Below are positions 37,362-48,519 of a stretch of DNA of 64,000 nt, piece by piece. The DNA is from Staphylococcus equorum. GTDB taxonomy: Bacteria; Bacillota; Bacilli; Staphylococcales; Staphylococcaceae. The position numbers were made by a program, and so were the translations under genes. The stretch is from the NCBI RefSeq assembly GCF_029531845.1, contig NZ_JAMBPV010000002.1:186001-250000 (forward strand), given 5' to 3'. How positions within the stretch are numbered: the first letter of the stretch is position 1; each line of letters opens with the position of its first letter. The notes beneath the pieces were generated by a model that worked only from the letters and a program-made list of their open reading frames with translations, was not told the DNA's origin and searched no databases.

Positions 37362-40064
37362 TTATTGATTACGTTTGTCTTCTTTTTTTAATTTCTTGAG
37401 TATGCTTGAAAATTGTTTGATATCGCCTTTATTTTGACGATAACTTTCTAATGATTGTTCAAAAAATTGTTTATAATTACTTCGAATTAAACGATCATCA
37501 AAGGATACAATAATCCCCTTATCATTTTCGCTACGTATCAATCTACCGAGACCCTGTCTGAAACGTGTTACAGCATCAGGTAAGACATAATCTTTGAATG
37601 TAGAAGCAAATTCAGATTCCATTAGCCAATATTTTGTATTGTTTTGATTCATAAAAGGCAACTTAGCAATCATGACACATTTGATGCCATTAGATTGAAA
37701 GTCAAAGCCCTCAAAAAATGTACCAGTACCAAGTAAAATTGCTTTATTAAAACTATTAAATTGTTGAACAATCTTATAATTTTGATTTTGCTGTTGTGTT
37801 AAAACGACATAATCTTCAAATTCAGGTAATTCATTTAATAACTCTTGGACCATATGCATCATTTTATAGCTTGTAAATAGTATTAAACATTTAGATTCTA
37901 CAATGTTAATATACTCAATTACATAATTAACGATAGAACTCACATAATCATCAATACTTTTATAATTATACGAAGCGACATCATTAGGTATGAATACGGT
38001 AGTTTGATTTGGTGACATTACCTTCGAATCAATCTCATACGTATTAAAGACAATATCCTTATTAAACCAATGTTTGAAGTTTTCAAATGAATGGTTAAAC
38101 GTTAATGTACCTGAAATAAATGTAAGTGATTTAAATTTATCTAATACTTGTGTCGTCAATATTTCTTTAACATCATAATCTTTCACGTTAAGTCTAATCG
38201 TCGATTTTTGATTTATATTTTTAATTGATAAATAACTTGTGTGATTATTTTTTAAACTATGTTCAATTTCTTTAAAACGATTATTAATATAAAGTAATTG
38301 TTTGCGCACAGACTTGATTGTTTTATGACTCATGCCATTGAAGAATTCTAATGTCATATTGAGTTTATGAATAATTGAATGTAAATCGTTTAAAATTGGT
38401 GCAACGTCAAAATGATAGACAAAATGGAGCTTATGAACTTCATCATCATGGACTTCAGAACTTTGAATGATATCAAAAATGGTAGTAAATAATTGCTCAT
38501 TTAAATCATGTATCTCATTGACTGTTGTTTTTAACCCAAAAACATCTATAGGCGGTATATCTAATTTTTCAAGAATTCTTTGTTGTTCTAAATGATCGAT
38601 AGATTTAAGGAGCTTTTCATTTTCTGTCTTACCAATTAAGCCGAGTTGATATTTAATATCAGAATAACTCAATTCATTAGTTACTTGGCTTAATGCATAG
38701 TCAGGCAAACGATGTGCTTCGTCGATAATACAATCATCAAATAATTGATAAATTGAATTATCATGTGCAGCATGTATTAAATGCGCATGGTTTGTAATAC
38801 CAATTTGAATATTTTGAGCATTTCGTTTAATGAAATTGAAGTAATGTATATCGTTACGAACAGGCACATAAGTCTCTAGTTTTTGTTCGAAATACATTTT
38901 TTGTCCACCTTTTAAATCTAATTCTTGGATGTCCCCTGTGTCTGTTTCGGTAATCCAAATAAGTAATTGCATTTTTAATATACCGACTTCATAATTACTG
39001 GCTTCTTCTTTCAAAATTTGGCTGATTAAGCCTAGTGAAATATAATCACGTTTACTTTTTATTAAAGTAGCATTTATTTTGAAATCTAAAGCTTGTTTGA
39101 GCGCAGGTATGTCTTTTTCCAACAATTGGTTTTGTAATAATTTAGTATTAGTTGAAATCATTACGTGTTTACCTGTTTCAATATTATACATTAACGATGC
39201 AAGTAAATAAGCAAACGACTTGCCGCTTCCAAGAGGTGCTTCAATCATTGCCTTTTCACTATTCATTAACTGTTCTAATATAATTTCAGATAGATACAAT
39301 TGTTGTGGACGATAGGTCAAATCAAGTTCTTTAGTAATTAAGGTATATAAATCTTTCAAAGTGCCATCAAAATCTACTGTAGGCGCTTTAAAATCTTTTT
39401 GTTTTTTATAAATAATTTGTTCGAATTGGTCGTATACGTCCCCTAAAGCTTTATCTTGATGATGACGTACCATTTCAAATAAAATATCATGTAAGTCATA
39501 TTTTAAGTTTTTACTTAAATAATATAGTTGTTTCAAAGTATCTAAAGGTAATGTTTCAAATTTCTCAAATGCGAGTATCATGAGTTGCGCTGTTGTAGCA
39601 GCATCTTCGTCAGCACGGTGGGCGTTGTTTAAAACAATGCCATGTGCTTCTGCTAGCTCACTTAACTGGTAACTTTTATCAGTCGGAAAAGCGACTTTAA
39701 ATAATTCTAAAGTATCCATTACTTTTTTTGGTCGATATTTGATATCGCAGTTTTTAAAAGATTTTTTTATGAAATTCAAATCGAAAGCAACATTGTGTGC
39801 CACAAAGATACATCCATCTATTTGTTTATAGATATCTTCAGCTATTTCATGGAAATAGGGTGCTTGATTTAACATTGCTTCTTCTATTGATGTTAAGGCT
39901 TGTATAAAAGGAGGAATTTCTAAATCTGTTTTAATCATTGAATGGTACGTGCCGATTATTTTATTTTCACGAACAAAAGTAATACCTATTTGAATAATTT
40001 CATCATAGTCTAATTGGTTTCCTGTTGTTTCTAAATCCATAACGGCATAACACGGTTTTGTCAT
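37362..40064 (-). CDS. dinG: DinG-family 3'-5' exonuclease/helicase
   Basis: This 900-residue protein joins a DEDD exonuclease domain (about 1-180; [26 protein letters not shown]) to an XPD/DinG-type superfamily 2 helicase. The helicase has Walker A at [12 protein letters not shown] (about 280), DEAH as DEAHRLP, and [11 protein letters not shown] near the C terminus. The iron-sulfur Cys cluster of E. coli DinG is not visible. In S. aureus the DinG homologue acts as a 3'-5' exonuclease. ATG at 40064 is favoured by GGAGG 7 bases upstream. It overlaps nothing but closely follows birA. Confidence 0.93.
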   Translation of the reverse strand: MTKPCYAVMDLETTGNQLDYDEIIQIGITFVRENKIIGTYHSMIKTDLEIPPFIQALTSIEEAMLNQAPYFHEIAEDIYKQIDGCIFVAHNVAFDLNFIKKSFKNCDIKYRPKKVMDTLELFKVAFPTDKSYQLSELAEAHGIVLNNAHRADEDAATTAQLMILAFEKFETLPLDTLKQLYYLSKNLKYDLHDILFEMVRHHQDKALGDVYDQFEQIIYKKQKDFKAPTVDFDGTLKDLYTLITKELDLTYRPQQLYLSEIILEQLMNSEKAMIEAPLGSGKSFAYLLASLMYNIETGKHVMISTNTKLLQNQLLEKDIPALKQALDFKINATLIKSKRDYISLGLISQILKEEASNYEVGILKMQLLIWITETDTGDIQELDLKGGQKMYFEQKLETYVPVRNDIHYFNFIKRNAQNIQIGITNHAHLIHAAHDNSIYQLFDDCIIDEAHRLPDYALSQVTNELSYSDIKYQLGLIGKTENEKLLKSIDHLEQQRILEKLDIPPIDVFGLKTTVNEIHDLNEQLFTTIFDIIQSSEVHDDEVHKLHFVYHFDVAPILNDLHSIIHKLNMTLEFFNGMSHKTIKSVRKQLLYINNRFKEIEHSLKNNHTSYLSIKNINQKSTIRLNVKDYDVKEILTTQVLDKFKSLTFISGTLTFNHSFENFKHWFNKDIVFNTYEIDSKVMSPNQTTVFIPNDVASYNYKSIDDYVSSIVNYVIEYINIVESKCLILFTSYKMMHMVQELLNELPEFEDYVVLTQQQNQNYKIVQQFNSFNKAILLGTGTFFEGFDFQSNGIKCVMIAKLPFMNQNNTKYWLMESEFASTFKDYVLPDAVTRFRQGLGRLIRSENDKGIIVSFDDRLIRSNYKQFFEQSLESYRQNKGDIKQFSSILKKLKKEDKRNQ

Positions 40065-40087
40065 TGTCATTCCTCCTTTCAACGAGG

Positions 40088-41059
40088 TTAAAATTCTATA
40101 TCTGCACTGATTAAGCGATGTTGATTGTTTGTCTCATCTAAAACAACTAAAAACCCATCTTCATCAATATCTAGTGCTTCTCCGTGGAATTGTTTACCAT
40201 TCTCTGTAAATCTTAATGTTTTATTCCAAATATTCGATGCTACTATGTATTCTTCTCGAATAGTTGAAAATGGTTCTGTAAGAAATTGCGTATATCGATA
40301 TTCAATATGACTTACAAGTGATTGTAAAAAATAGTAGCGGTTAATTTTTTCGTCTGCATGAATACGGACGCTTGTAGCTTTTTGTTGTAGTTCATCATTA
40401 AAATCTTCTTGTAAGTGATTCATGTTAATACCAATGCCACAAATTACCGCTTCAATGCCATCGCTATTCGCAACCATTTCTGTTAAAAAACCACAAACTT
40501 TTTGTTTATCTATATAAATATCATTAGGCCATTTAATGGTAACCGGATCGATACTGAACTGTTGTATTGCATCTCTTATACCCAGCGCCATAAATAGATT
40601 GAATTTTGTTATCATTTCAAAAGGTACATCAGGTCGTAAAACAATAGACATCCACAAGCCTTTACCTTTGGAGGATGACCAAGGTCTATTGAATCGGCCT
40701 TTACCTTGTGTTTGTTCATCACTTAAAATGAGAAACGTATTTGTATTACCTACTAATTTTTGCTTAGCTAGTAGTTGAGTTGAATCAATACTTTCCAATA
40801 TTTCAACATGATCAAATACATTTTGTGCTTTTAATATTGGTAGGACAATGCCACTATACCATTTATCAGGTAATTGGATTAAGCGATGCCCTTTATGATT
40901 TACTGATTCAATCTGACACCCCTCTAATTTAAGTTGATCTATTACTTTTTTAACTGCTGTACGTGAAATGGTTAATTGTTCCGCTATAAACTGACCCGAT
41001 ATATAATCAGGTTGGTGTTGATACAACATTTGCACAACATCTTTACTATACTTAGACAT
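40088..41059 (-). CDS. birA: Biotin protein ligase and repressor
   Basis: BirA attaches biotin to carboxylases and represses biotin genes. The 323 residues have an N-terminal winged helix (about 1-65, [23 protein letters not shown]), then the ligase domain with the ATP/biotin loop [20 protein letters not shown] and KWPNDIYI. A small SH3-like C-terminal domain ends it. The start overlaps the end of cca by 8 bases. The bifunctional form is the staphylococcal one. Confidence 0.96.
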   Translation of the reverse strand: MSKYSKDVVQMLYQHQPDYISGQFIAEQLTISRTAVKKVIDQLKLEGCQIESVNHKGHRLIQLPDKWYSGIVLPILKAQNVFDHVEILESIDSTQLLAKQKLVGNTNTFLILSDEQTQGKGRFNRPWSSSKGKGLWMSIVLRPDVPFEMITKFNLFMALGIRDAIQQFSIDPVTIKWPNDIYIDKQKVCGFLTEMVANSDGIEAVICGIGINMNHLQEDFNDELQQKATSVRIHADEKINRYYFLQSLVSHIEYRYTQFLTEPFSTIREEYIVASNIWNKTLRFTENGKQFHGEALDIDEDGFLVVLDETNNQHRLISADIEF

Positions 41060-42251
41060 GTGTTTTCACCCACTTTAGTAGTTCTGGCTTAAAGTTTTTG
41101 ACCTCACCTGACACAATGGCACATTCAACCTGACGTAATGTGCATTTAAGCCATGCGCCACTTGGTTTATCTAATGCTTGTAATATATCTTTGCCATTTA
41201 TATCCATTTCTTTTCTTGATGAAATCGGTAAGTTTCGGCTAACTTCATTGATGGCAGCATTGTTAAAAATAAATGGAGACACCTTCATAATATTGTTGTC
41301 ATTAAGCATGCGTTCATAACTTAATACTTGTAATATATCTTCTGCTCCGTAATCATAAACAAATAAGTTCAAACTTTGTTTGCTTTGGACTTCTGGCATC
41401 TGTTGTATCATTCGTTCAAGTCTAGTAATATATTTCTTTTCATTGTTGCTAATTTTTAAATCTGACAACTGTGCGTTAACATCTGGTTGTTGTACTTTTA
41501 AGAATGCAATAAACATTGATAATGACATTGAGTCTTCTAATATGAATTTTGATAAGTCAAAATGGTTAAAAAATGGGATATAATTAAATGCATTAAAATA
41601 CTTTAAATTATTAAAACTATGAGCTACATATTGACCTAACGTTAATTTCTTAAGTTCAATTACAATCCGCTCAATAGACAACTGTGCAATATCAGCTATA
41701 TGAGTATGCATACCATTAAATGTGGCTGCTTCCAAAGTAAAACCCAGTTGTGACTGAAAGCGTAAGCCTCTAATAATACGTAACGCATCCTCGTTAAATC
41801 GTTCTGCTGGATCTCCAACTGTCTTGATTAACCGCTGTTCTATATCTTGCAGACCATTAAAGTAATCATGTATTTGATAATTCATATCCATAGCAATGGC
41901 ATTCATTGTAAAATCTCTACGTTTTACGTCTTCGTATAAGTCTCTTACGAAAAAGACTTCATTAGGTCTACGATGATCGTCATACTCACCTTCGGCACGA
42001 AAAGTTGTCACTTCATATTGATTTCCGTTATAGACGACATTAATCGTACCATGCTCCTTACCAATAGGAATGGTCTTATCAAATACTGTTTCAATTTCAT
42101 CTGGTGTGGCGCTCGTCGTAATATCGATATCATGAATTGGTTTTTGCATTAAATAATCTCTAACTGCCCCACCAACATAAAATGCTTGGTAGTTATGGTT
42201 TTGTAAAGTTTCTAAAATCGGCTTTGCCGCTTCGAATAATGTTTTAGTCAT
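41052..42251 (-). CDS. cca: CCA-adding tRNA nucleotidyltransferase
   Basis: Cca adds or repairs the 3' CCA of tRNAs. The 399 residues show the nucleotidyltransferase core GGAVRDYLMQKPIHDIDITTSA (metal-binding DxD), the RRDFTMNAIA motif and the NTP-selecting EDALRIIRGLRFQSQLGF region. A helical tail domain follows. Staphylococcus uses a single class II enzyme, unlike bacteria with split enzymes. It overlaps bshA by 8 bases upstream and birA by 8 downstream. Confidence 0.97.
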   Translation of the reverse strand: MTKTLFEAAKPILETLQNHNYQAFYVGGAVRDYLMQKPIHDIDITTSATPDEIETVFDKTIPIGKEHGTINVVYNGNQYEVTTFRAEGEYDDHRRPNEVFFVRDLYEDVKRRDFTMNAIAMDMNYQIHDYFNGLQDIEQRLIKTVGDPAERFNEDALRIIRGLRFQSQLGFTLEAATFNGMHTHIADIAQLSIERIVIELKKLTLGQYVAHSFNNLKYFNAFNYIPFFNHFDLSKFILEDSMSLSMFIAFLKVQQPDVNAQLSDLKISNNEKKYITRLERMIQQMPEVQSKQSLNLFVYDYGAEDILQVLSYERMLNDNNIMKVSPFIFNNAAINEVSRNLPISSRKEMDINGKDILQALDKPSGAWLKCTLRQVECAIVSGEVKNFKPELLKWVKTHV

Positions 42252-43392
42252 TGTTATCCTCTAACATTTTTTTGTAGTAATACTCATATTGGTCTGCGAT
42301 TAAATCAGAAGAAAAGCGTTCTGAGACATCTGCTAGCATTCGTGTTTGCATTGCTTTATAAAGTTTTGTGTCAGTGAGTAATTTCAAGGCATACTCGCTT
42401 GCGCTTGTACTATCACCTACATCAACTAAAAAACCGGTATCTTCATGTTTAATGACTTCTTTAATACCGCCAGCAGTTGAACCAATTGGCACTATACCAG
42501 ATTTCATTGCTTCAAGTAATGTTAGGCCAAAACTTTCTTTTTCACTTAATAGTAACACTAAGTCTGAAATTTGATAGAATTCACTAACCCAATTTTGCTT
42601 TCCTAAAAAAAGAACTTCATCTTCAATATTTAGATCACGTGCTTTTTGTTTCATATCCATTAATTCCGGACCATCGCCTAATAATAATAATTTTGAAGGC
42701 ATAGATTTATGGACCTTTGCAAATGTATCGATAATTGTGTCGATACGTTTTACACTTCTGAAGTTTGAAACATGAATTAAAACTTTCTCGTCTGGTTTAA
42801 TACCATAACAGGTTTTTAATCGTTGATCTTCTTCAGTTTGTACATCAGGTTTTGTTGGAAACTCATTTTCTCGAACAAAATTATATATAGGAATAATTTC
42901 TTTATTCGTTTCAATGATATCATTCGTTTGTTTCGCGAGTGACTTGCTTACGCTCGTCACAACATCACTTTCTTCTATACCAAACTTAATTGCATTTTTT
43001 AAAGAATGATCATAACCAAGTACAGTTATATCAGTCCCATGTAATGTAGTCATGATTTTAATGTCTTTTTTAGACATATGTTTTGCTAAAATACCACAAA
43101 CTGCATGAGGTACTGCGTAGTGCATATGTAATAAATCTAAATCATACTCATTGATGACCTCTGCAATTTTAGTACTTAAGGTTATATCATAAGGGGCATA
43201 CTGGAAAACAGCATACTGATTGACTTCAACTTGGTGAAACGTGATGTTTGGTAATGGTTTTCGTATTCTAAAAGGTATATTAGATGTAATAAAATGGATG
43301 TCATGACCACGTTCGGCAAGTTTTATGCCTAATTCAGTGGCGATAATTCCAGAACCACCCATAGATGGGTAACAAGTAATGCCAATTTTCAT
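42244..43392 (-). CDS. bshA: Bacillithiol glycosyltransferase BshA
   Basis: BshA joins GlcNAc to L-malate, the first step of bacillithiol synthesis. It is a GT4 enzyme: KIGITCYPSMGGSGIIATELG at the start, HMHYAVPHAVCG, FRSVKRIDTII, and the acceptor/UDP site EKESFGLTLLEAM. ATG at 43392 gives about 382 residues. A GTG four codons earlier would overlap GAGGG. The MazG-like gene lies upstream; cca, birA and dinG follow with overlaps or short gaps. Confidence 0.95.
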   Translation of the reverse strand: MKIGITCYPSMGGSGIIATELGIKLAERGHDIHFITSNIPFRIRKPLPNITFHQVEVNQYAVFQYAPYDITLSTKIAEVINEYDLDLLHMHYAVPHAVCGILAKHMSKKDIKIMTTLHGTDITVLGYDHSLKNAIKFGIEESDVVTSVSKSLAKQTNDIIETNKEIIPIYNFVRENEFPTKPDVQTEEDQRLKTCYGIKPDEKVLIHVSNFRSVKRIDTIIDTFAKVHKSMPSKLLLLGDGPELMDMKQKARDLNIEDEVLFLGKQNWVSEFYQISDLVLLLSEKESFGLTLLEAMKSGIVPIGSTAGGIKEVIKHEDTGFLVDVGDSTSASEYALKLLTDTKLYKAMQTRMLADVSERFSSDLIADQYEYYYKKMLEDNND

Positions 43393-43424
43393 AAGGTGTG
43401 ACACCCTCTCTATTTCAAGTTAAA

Positions 43425-43745
43425 TTATTTTCGTTCAAAACGATCTTTATCACGTGTGTTAAATTTATTCATCGTTTCATCAAAACTTTCCGTCATATCT
43501 ATATCTAAAGAATTAGCAATACATAATAAAACGAATAAATTATCGCCTAATTCTGCCTTAATTGTGTTTTCAGCTTCTGACTCTTTTTTCTTTTTCTCAC
43601 CGTGGTAGTGATTAATCTCTCTAGCTAGTTCACCAACTTCTTCAGTTAGTCGCGCAAGATTAGCTAAGGGCGAGAAATACCCTGTTTTAAATTGACCAAT
43701 ATAGTCATCCACTTCAGTTTGCATATTTTTCATAGTCTTCATCAT
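43425..43745 (-). CDS. MazG-like nucleotide pyrophosphohydrolase
   Basis: This 106-residue single-domain MazG-like protein (YpjD type) carries the metal-binding pattern EEVGELAREI and the second acidic helix ELGDNLFVLLCI. Such enzymes hydrolyse nucleoside triphosphates; the preferred substrate is not known here. An alternative ATG one codon later fits GAGG spacing slightly better. It is the first gene of the run to bshA. Confidence 0.88.
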   Translation of the reverse strand: MMKTMKNMQTEVDDYIGQFKTGYFSPLANLARLTEEVGELAREINHYHGEKKKKESEAENTIKAELGDNLFVLLCIANSLDIDMTESFDETMNKFNTRDKDRFERK

Positions 43746-44000
43746 ATACGCCTCACATTCTAACGGTTTCTTATATAGTATAGACTAATTTTAGGCTTCA
43801 TGCATTATTCCTGCAATAGTTAAGCGTTATATTATTTACTATTTGACTATGGACGTTTTATTAGTTTATTTCATTATTACGCGTGATTAAGTAGTGCATG
43901 TTTTTTTGGAAAAAGTGAGGAAAGCAATATTTTGGCTTTGGAGCGTTTTTTAATATGAGGTTCAAATGAAAAATGCTAAGGAAGTCATTTTGAACAAAAA

Positions 44001-44031
44001 AGTACCCTAGCATTATAACAATGTTAGGGTA
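44001..44031 (-). terminator. Terminator of the YugP-type gene
   Basis: TACCCTAGCATT (44003-44014) pairs with AATGTTAGGGTA (44020-44031), one mismatch. A's at 43996-44001 give the U tract on the minus strand. The rest of 43746-44000 holds nothing I could identify. Confidence 0.75.
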
Positions 44032-44040
44032 TTTATATTA

Positions 44041-44736
44041 TTATTCACTTGATCTAGCAATAAGAATAAATCTGGCAAGTTCTGCTAATGCAACTGCAGT
44101 TGAAGCAACATAAGTCATTGCTGCCGCTGTAAGTACTTTTTTAGCATGGCGATGTTCTTTTTCATTAACAATGTCTAAGCTTTTTATTTGTTTCATTGCT
44201 CTACTACTTGCGTTAAATTCAACGGGTAGCGTAACAATAGAGAATAATACTGCAAGAGACATGAATGCAATTCCAATCCATAACGCTGTAGAACCTAAAG
44301 TACTTTGCATAGTAGTTAAAATAATACCTGCAAATACTGCTAAGTAGCCAACTGAACTACCTACGTTAGCTAGTGGTACTAAAGATGTTCTGAATCTTAA
44401 GAAGAAATAACCTTCTGCGTGTTGTATCGCATGTCCAACTTCGTGCGCTGCGATTGCTGTACCAGCAACTGAAGGTCTACTGAAGTTAGCTGGTGATAAC
44501 ACAAGGACCTTTTTTCTAGGGTCGTAATGATCTGTTAAGAACCCTTTTCCTTCAACGACATCAACATCATAAATACCGTTTGCATGAAGTATTTCTATAG
44601 CAACTTCTTGACCTGTCTTACCACTTGTCGATCTTACTTGTGAATATTTTTCATAATTAGACTTAACTTTGTGCTGCGCCCATAAAGGCAATACCATTAG
44701 AATAACAAAGTATATAATCATATAGATAAAAGACAA
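44041..44736 (-). CDS. YugP-like zinc metallopeptidase, membrane
   Basis: This 231-residue membrane protein has the zinc-binding motif HEVGHAIQH (about residues 96-104) between hydrophobic segments. The first (about 3-17), two central ones and a C-terminal one fit the YugP/zincin-like family. The substrate is unknown. The start is TTG at 44736 (MSFIYMIIYF), preceded by GGAGTGAGGA. It stands before a DUF1405 gene. Confidence 0.88.
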   Translation of the reverse strand: MSFIYMIIYFVILMVLPLWAQHKVKSNYEKYSQVRSTSGKTGQEVAIEILHANGIYDVDVVEGKGFLTDHYDPRKKVLVLSPANFSRPSVAGTAIAAHEVGHAIQHAEGYFFLRFRTSLVPLANVGSSVGYLAVFAGIILTTMQSTLGSTALWIGIAFMSLAVLFSIVTLPVEFNASSRAMKQIKSLDIVNEKEHRHAKKVLTAAAMTYVASTAVALAELARFILIARSSE

Positions 44737-44773
44737 AAATCCTCACTCCTTTATAAACATTTTACTGTGAACG

Positions 44774-45376
44774 TTAATGATGGTCAAATATTTTATCCTT
44801 TTTAAATCGAGTTAAATTTAAATATAGCACTAAAGGTATGACACTTAACCAAAATGCGAGGTAAGCAATACCTTCAACATGGTTAGCAATGAAATCATAG
44901 TAAGGATATTGCATAAATACATAATCAATAATGTCATTATGGAATACCCATATCACAGCAATAGTAAAAGCAAGAATAGTGATTTTAAATCTTGGGTAAA
45001 AGAAAAATGCCTCTATAGCCATAATACCGTGAGAAAATATAAGCATACAGCCAATAATTGTAACTGAGTCGTATTGTACAAACATAATGATGTTCATAAT
45101 AACTGCCCATACACCATATTTTATCAGCGATACAAAAGCTAAAGCTTCAATAGTTGGTAAGTTTTTACCTACGATAAGTCCAATTAATGCAATACATAAA
45201 AATAATGAAGCGGTTGGACTATCAGGTACAAATGGTATGAATTGCCAACTCGATACACTCAGTTGATCACCATACCAAATATAACCATATATTGTACCTA
45301 ATAAATTACAAATAAATAGAAAGTAAAGTACACCTTTATTATAAATGAGTAAATGCCATAGAGATTTTATATTCAT
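44774..45376 (-). CDS. DUF1405 integral membrane protein
   Basis: This 200-residue protein has about six membrane helices and belongs to the DUF1405 (YpjA) family. Conserved features are NLLGTIYGYIWYGDQL and a DSPTASLFLCIALI helix. The function is unknown. It lies four bases after the reoY stop and is probably co-transcribed with reoY and the TPR gene. Confidence 0.86.
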   Translation of the reverse strand: MNIKSLWHLLIYNKGVLYFLFICNLLGTIYGYIWYGDQLSVSSWQFIPFVPDSPTASLFLCIALIGLIVGKNLPTIEALAFVSLIKYGVWAVIMNIIMFVQYDSVTIIGCMLIFSHGIMAIEAFFFYPRFKITILAFTIAVIWVFHNDIIDYVFMQYPYYDFIANHVEGIAYLAFWLSVIPLVLYLNLTRFKKDKIFDHH

Positions 45377-45380
45377 AAGG

Positions 45381-45941
45381 TCAATCCTTCATTGTTTTAT
45401 TTCCATTTCTTAACTCAAACGTGTTAAGGATTTGAGTTAATTGATAAAACAGCGCTTTATCATGCAATTGTAAACTTAAATCAATATTATCTTGTAAATG
45501 CGTGATAATAGAGGACTCGCTTTGTTTTGATAGTGGGATACTATAAATGTCTTGCATATACATAGCATAGTACGGTGAATGTAACAATTGCATTAATAAT
45601 AATTCATCTAAACGAGTCTCCCTAGATTGTACTTTACTAAAATGCAGTTTAATATCAAAAGACACGGCATCAGTTGCTACATAATTGAAGATTTCATCAC
45701 TATTAATCAATTGCTGGTCAGTAAGTGTGAACTTAATACCTTGTTGCTCAGTATGTTCCATAGCAATTTCCAAAATATGATGGTCAGAAATAAGTTCGTC
45801 CACAAAATGAATTTGTTGAAGTAACTCAGGTGAGGACTTAATTAAGTTTAATACCCACACACTAATCCTAGATTTAAACTGGTATTGAAAAAGAAGATAT
45901 TCAATAAAATTAGCTTTCACTTGTTGTAGGGTATTGCTCAT
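45381..45941 (-). CDS. reoY: ReoY (YpiB/UPF0302) regulator of MurA turnover
   Basis: The 186-residue protein matches UPF0302/YpiB. In Listeria the homologue ReoY works with ReoM and ClpCP to degrade MurA and so tunes peptidoglycan precursor supply. FIEYLLFQYQFKSRISVWVLNLIKSS and a C-terminal conserved domain (LQLHDKALFYQLTQIL) are seen. ATG at 45941 follows GGAAGG by 8 bases; a GTG three codons earlier is too close. The UPF0302 family assignment is firm, the role is by analogy. Confidence 0.88.
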   Translation of the reverse strand: MSNTLQQVKANFIEYLLFQYQFKSRISVWVLNLIKSSPELLQQIHFVDELISDHHILEIAMEHTEQQGIKFTLTDQQLINSDEIFNYVATDAVSFDIKLHFSKVQSRETRLDELLLMQLLHSPYYAMYMQDIYSIPLSKQSESSIITHLQDNIDLSLQLHDKALFYQLTQILNTFELRNGNKTMKD

Positions 45942-45959
45942 CTTACTCACCTTCCTTGA

Positions 45960-47207
45960 CTAGAAAGATAATAATCTTTCTGCTTCATCATGCCATGTTT
46001 CGTTACTTGGATCTAATTCAAGTAATTGATTTAGCATTGATTTTGCTTGTTCAATTTGTCCGATTTCAACTAGATAGAAATAATAATCGCTTAGGAACGC
46101 AGATTGCGTGTGCAATGTTGGATATGCTAATTCGAAGAAATGTTGCGCTTCTTTGTCTCGTTCCTCTTGTCCCAATGCAAATGCTAAATGCCACATAAAG
46201 ACAGGATCTAAATCTTCTTCATCAACATATTTCAATAGTGCTATAAGTGACTCATAGTCTTCCTCATGTCTATATAAATCACTTAGAATTAAAAGTGGCT
46301 CTTGGTAAGCATTATCAACTTCTAAGGCTTGTAGTAATAATTGTACACCCTCATTCGCATCGCCATGCTCAATTGCTATAGCGCCTGTTGATACCATCAA
46401 TTCTTTATAAAATTGACTTAATCTCAAGCCTTCTTTACCAATCTCAATGGCTTCTGCATGGTTATGTTCATTTTCATAAAGCTGTTGCAGATAAAAATAG
46501 CCTTGTAAGAAGTCTGGATCTTTGGATAATAGAGTTTGAACTAAATTAATCGCTTCTTGAGAAAGTTCGTTTTTTTCATAAGCAATCGCTTTTTTAAAGT
46601 AATCTTCAGACACCATTTCTTCTTCATTAATTTCATCAAACATTTTAATCGCATCACTGTAGTTTCCACTTTGCAAACTACAATCTGCTAAGCGAGAAAA
46701 TAAATTTGTGCCATTCACTTCGTATTCGCCTGTTTCAAGCACAGTTTCATATTCCGAAACTGCACGTAAGTATTGTCCGTCAAAATACAATAATTCAGCA
46801 AGTGCATAGTGTATGATTGGATCATTTGGTTCAATCTCTATGGCATCAACTAATTTATCTATCGCAACTTCTAGCATATTTAATTGTTGATATAAATCAG
46901 CTTCTAACATTAAACGTTCAGTTGATAATTCAACTTGGTTTAAATATTCTAAAGCTTCATCAGTTTGATTCTCAGCCATTAAACCTTCGATGAAATAGAT
47001 AAGTAATTCACTTTCATCAGGATATTTATGGTATAACGTACGGAATACTTCAAGCCCTTGAGGCATTAAACCGTAATTATATAACGTTTCACCAAGTATA
47101 AAAAGTGCATCGTCCTTTGGAGAACTTAACGCTTCATTCACACGAGTGTCTAAGTTATCTAATTTTTGTAAGTTGATATCATCTATGAGTTTATAGATAT
47201 CTTCCAT
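45960..47207 (-). CDS. Tetratricopeptide-repeat protein
   Basis: This 415-residue acidic protein is made of TPR units from near the N terminus (about ten helix pairs; LFILGETLYNYGLMPQGLEVFRTLYHKYPDE and similar). It is of the YpiA type and probably binds partners. Bacillus and Listeria keep a TPR gene next to the YpiB/ReoY gene and aroA. No enzymatic motif was seen. It ends 18 bases before reoY and starts 4 bases after aroA. Confidence 0.9.
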   Translation of the reverse strand: MEDIYKLIDDINLQKLDNLDTRVNEALSSPKDDALFILGETLYNYGLMPQGLEVFRTLYHKYPDESELLIYFIEGLMAENQTDEALEYLNQVELSTERLMLEADLYQQLNMLEVAIDKLVDAIEIEPNDPIIHYALAELLYFDGQYLRAVSEYETVLETGEYEVNGTNLFSRLADCSLQSGNYSDAIKMFDEINEEEMVSEDYFKKAIAYEKNELSQEAINLVQTLLSKDPDFLQGYFYLQQLYENEHNHAEAIEIGKEGLRLSQFYKELMVSTGAIAIEHGDANEGVQLLLQALEVDNAYQEPLLILSDLYRHEEDYESLIALLKYVDEEDLDPVFMWHLAFALGQEERDKEAQHFFELAYPTLHTQSAFLSDYYFYLVEIGQIEQAKSMLNQLLELDPSNETWHDEAERLLSF

Positions 47208-47211
47208 ACTT

Positions 47212-48510
47212 TTATCCCTCTTTTTCTAATTGTTTTAACTTCAGTAAGAAACCTGGGAAAGAAACATTTACGGCATCAAATTGATTAATAGTTAGTGATT
47301 TATCTATTAATAATGATGAAATTGCAAGCATCATACCAATACGATGATCAGTAAAACTATCGACTGTTGCTGTTTGTTTAAAAGTAGAAGGATGAATAAT
47401 CATACCATCGCTTGTTGGTTGTAACATAAATCCTAATAAATTTAGCATATTCGCTGTCGTATCAATACGATTTGTTTCTTTGACTTTCAATTCTTCTGCA
47501 TCTTTTACGATACTTGTACCTTCAGCTTGAGTACATAGTAATGCTACAATTGGAATTTCGTCAATTGCTCTTGGTACTAAATCACCATCAATGTGAATTG
47601 GCTTCATATTAGGTGAATATTGTATACGAATTGAAGCAGTTGGCTCTGGGCCATTCGTTTGATTGAATAGCGTAATGTTCCCTTCCATTTGTTTCACGAT
47701 ATCAATAATACCTGAACGTGTTGGGTTTATGCCAACATTGTGAATTGTAATATCACTGTCTTTTGTTATCAAGCCTGCCACTATAAAATATGCTGCAGAA
47801 GAAATATCGCCTGGCACATGAAAATCTACGGGCTGGATATATTCGATACCTCGTTTTGGCATTTCTATCGTTTTACCATCAGTAGTAACAGGAATGTGGA
47901 AATGTTGGAACATTGTTTCTGTATGATTACGTGTTGTGCCTAATTCTTTAACGGCCGTGGCCTCTTCTGCAAACAAACTTGCGAATAAAATTGCACTTTT
48001 TACTTGTGCACTCGCAACTTCCATTTGGTAAGACATGCCGTTAATTTGTGCAGGTTTAATGATTAACGGTGTGTAATTATTATCGACACCTGTTATATTA
48101 GCATTCATGAAGCTTAAAGGTTTCATAATTCTGTCCATTGGTCTTTTACCAATGGATTCATCACCAGATATAACAGCTTCAATGCCTAAACCACTTAACA
48201 GACCTGCCACTAAACGTGTTGTTGTACCAGAATTACCTGTATACAGTACTTGATGAGGTGTTTTGAAGTGTTTATATCCAGGCGAATTGATTTCTATTTT
48301 ATCTTCGCCAACTGTGATTTCAACACCTAATTGTTGGAAAATCTCCACTGTATTTAGACAATCTTCACCAAGAAGCGGTTTATATATTGTAGAAGTGCCG
48401 GACGCAAGAGAACCTAACATAATGGCTCTATGTGTCATAGATTTATCTCCTGGTATTTCTATTTCCCCGACTAATGGTCCGTTAATATCAATTGTTTTAC
48501 TGTTTGTCAA
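47212..48510 (-). CDS. aroA: EPSP synthase
   Basis: AroA makes 5-enolpyruvylshikimate-3-phosphate from shikimate-3-phosphate and PEP, the sixth shikimate step. Motifs: [38 protein letters not shown] and [17 protein letters not shown] at 48510 yields 432 residues starting [12 protein letters not shown], matching the S. aureus start. A GTG three codons upstream lies inside the AGGTGG ribosome-binding site. It sits last in an aroC-aroB-aroA run. Confidence 0.95.
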   Translation of the reverse strand: MTNSKTIDINGPLVGEIEIPGDKSMTHRAIMLGSLASGTSTIYKPLLGEDCLNTVEIFQQLGVEITVGEDKIEINSPGYKHFKTPHQVLYTGNSGTTTRLVAGLLSGLGIEAVISGDESIGKRPMDRIMKPLSFMNANITGVDNNYTPLIIKPAQINGMSYQMEVASAQVKSAILFASLFAEEATAVKELGTTRNHTETMFQHFHIPVTTDGKTIEMPKRGIEYIQPVDFHVPGDISSAAYFIVAGLITKDSDITIHNVGINPTRSGIIDIVKQMEGNITLFNQTNGPEPTASIRIQYSPNMKPIHIDGDLVPRAIDEIPIVALLCTQAEGTSIVKDAEELKVKETNRIDTTANMLNLLGFMLQPTSDGMIIHPSTFKQTATVDSFTDHRIGMMLAISSLLIDKSLTINQFDAVNVSFPGFLLKLKQLEKEG

Positions 48511-48519
48511 AAAAGCCAC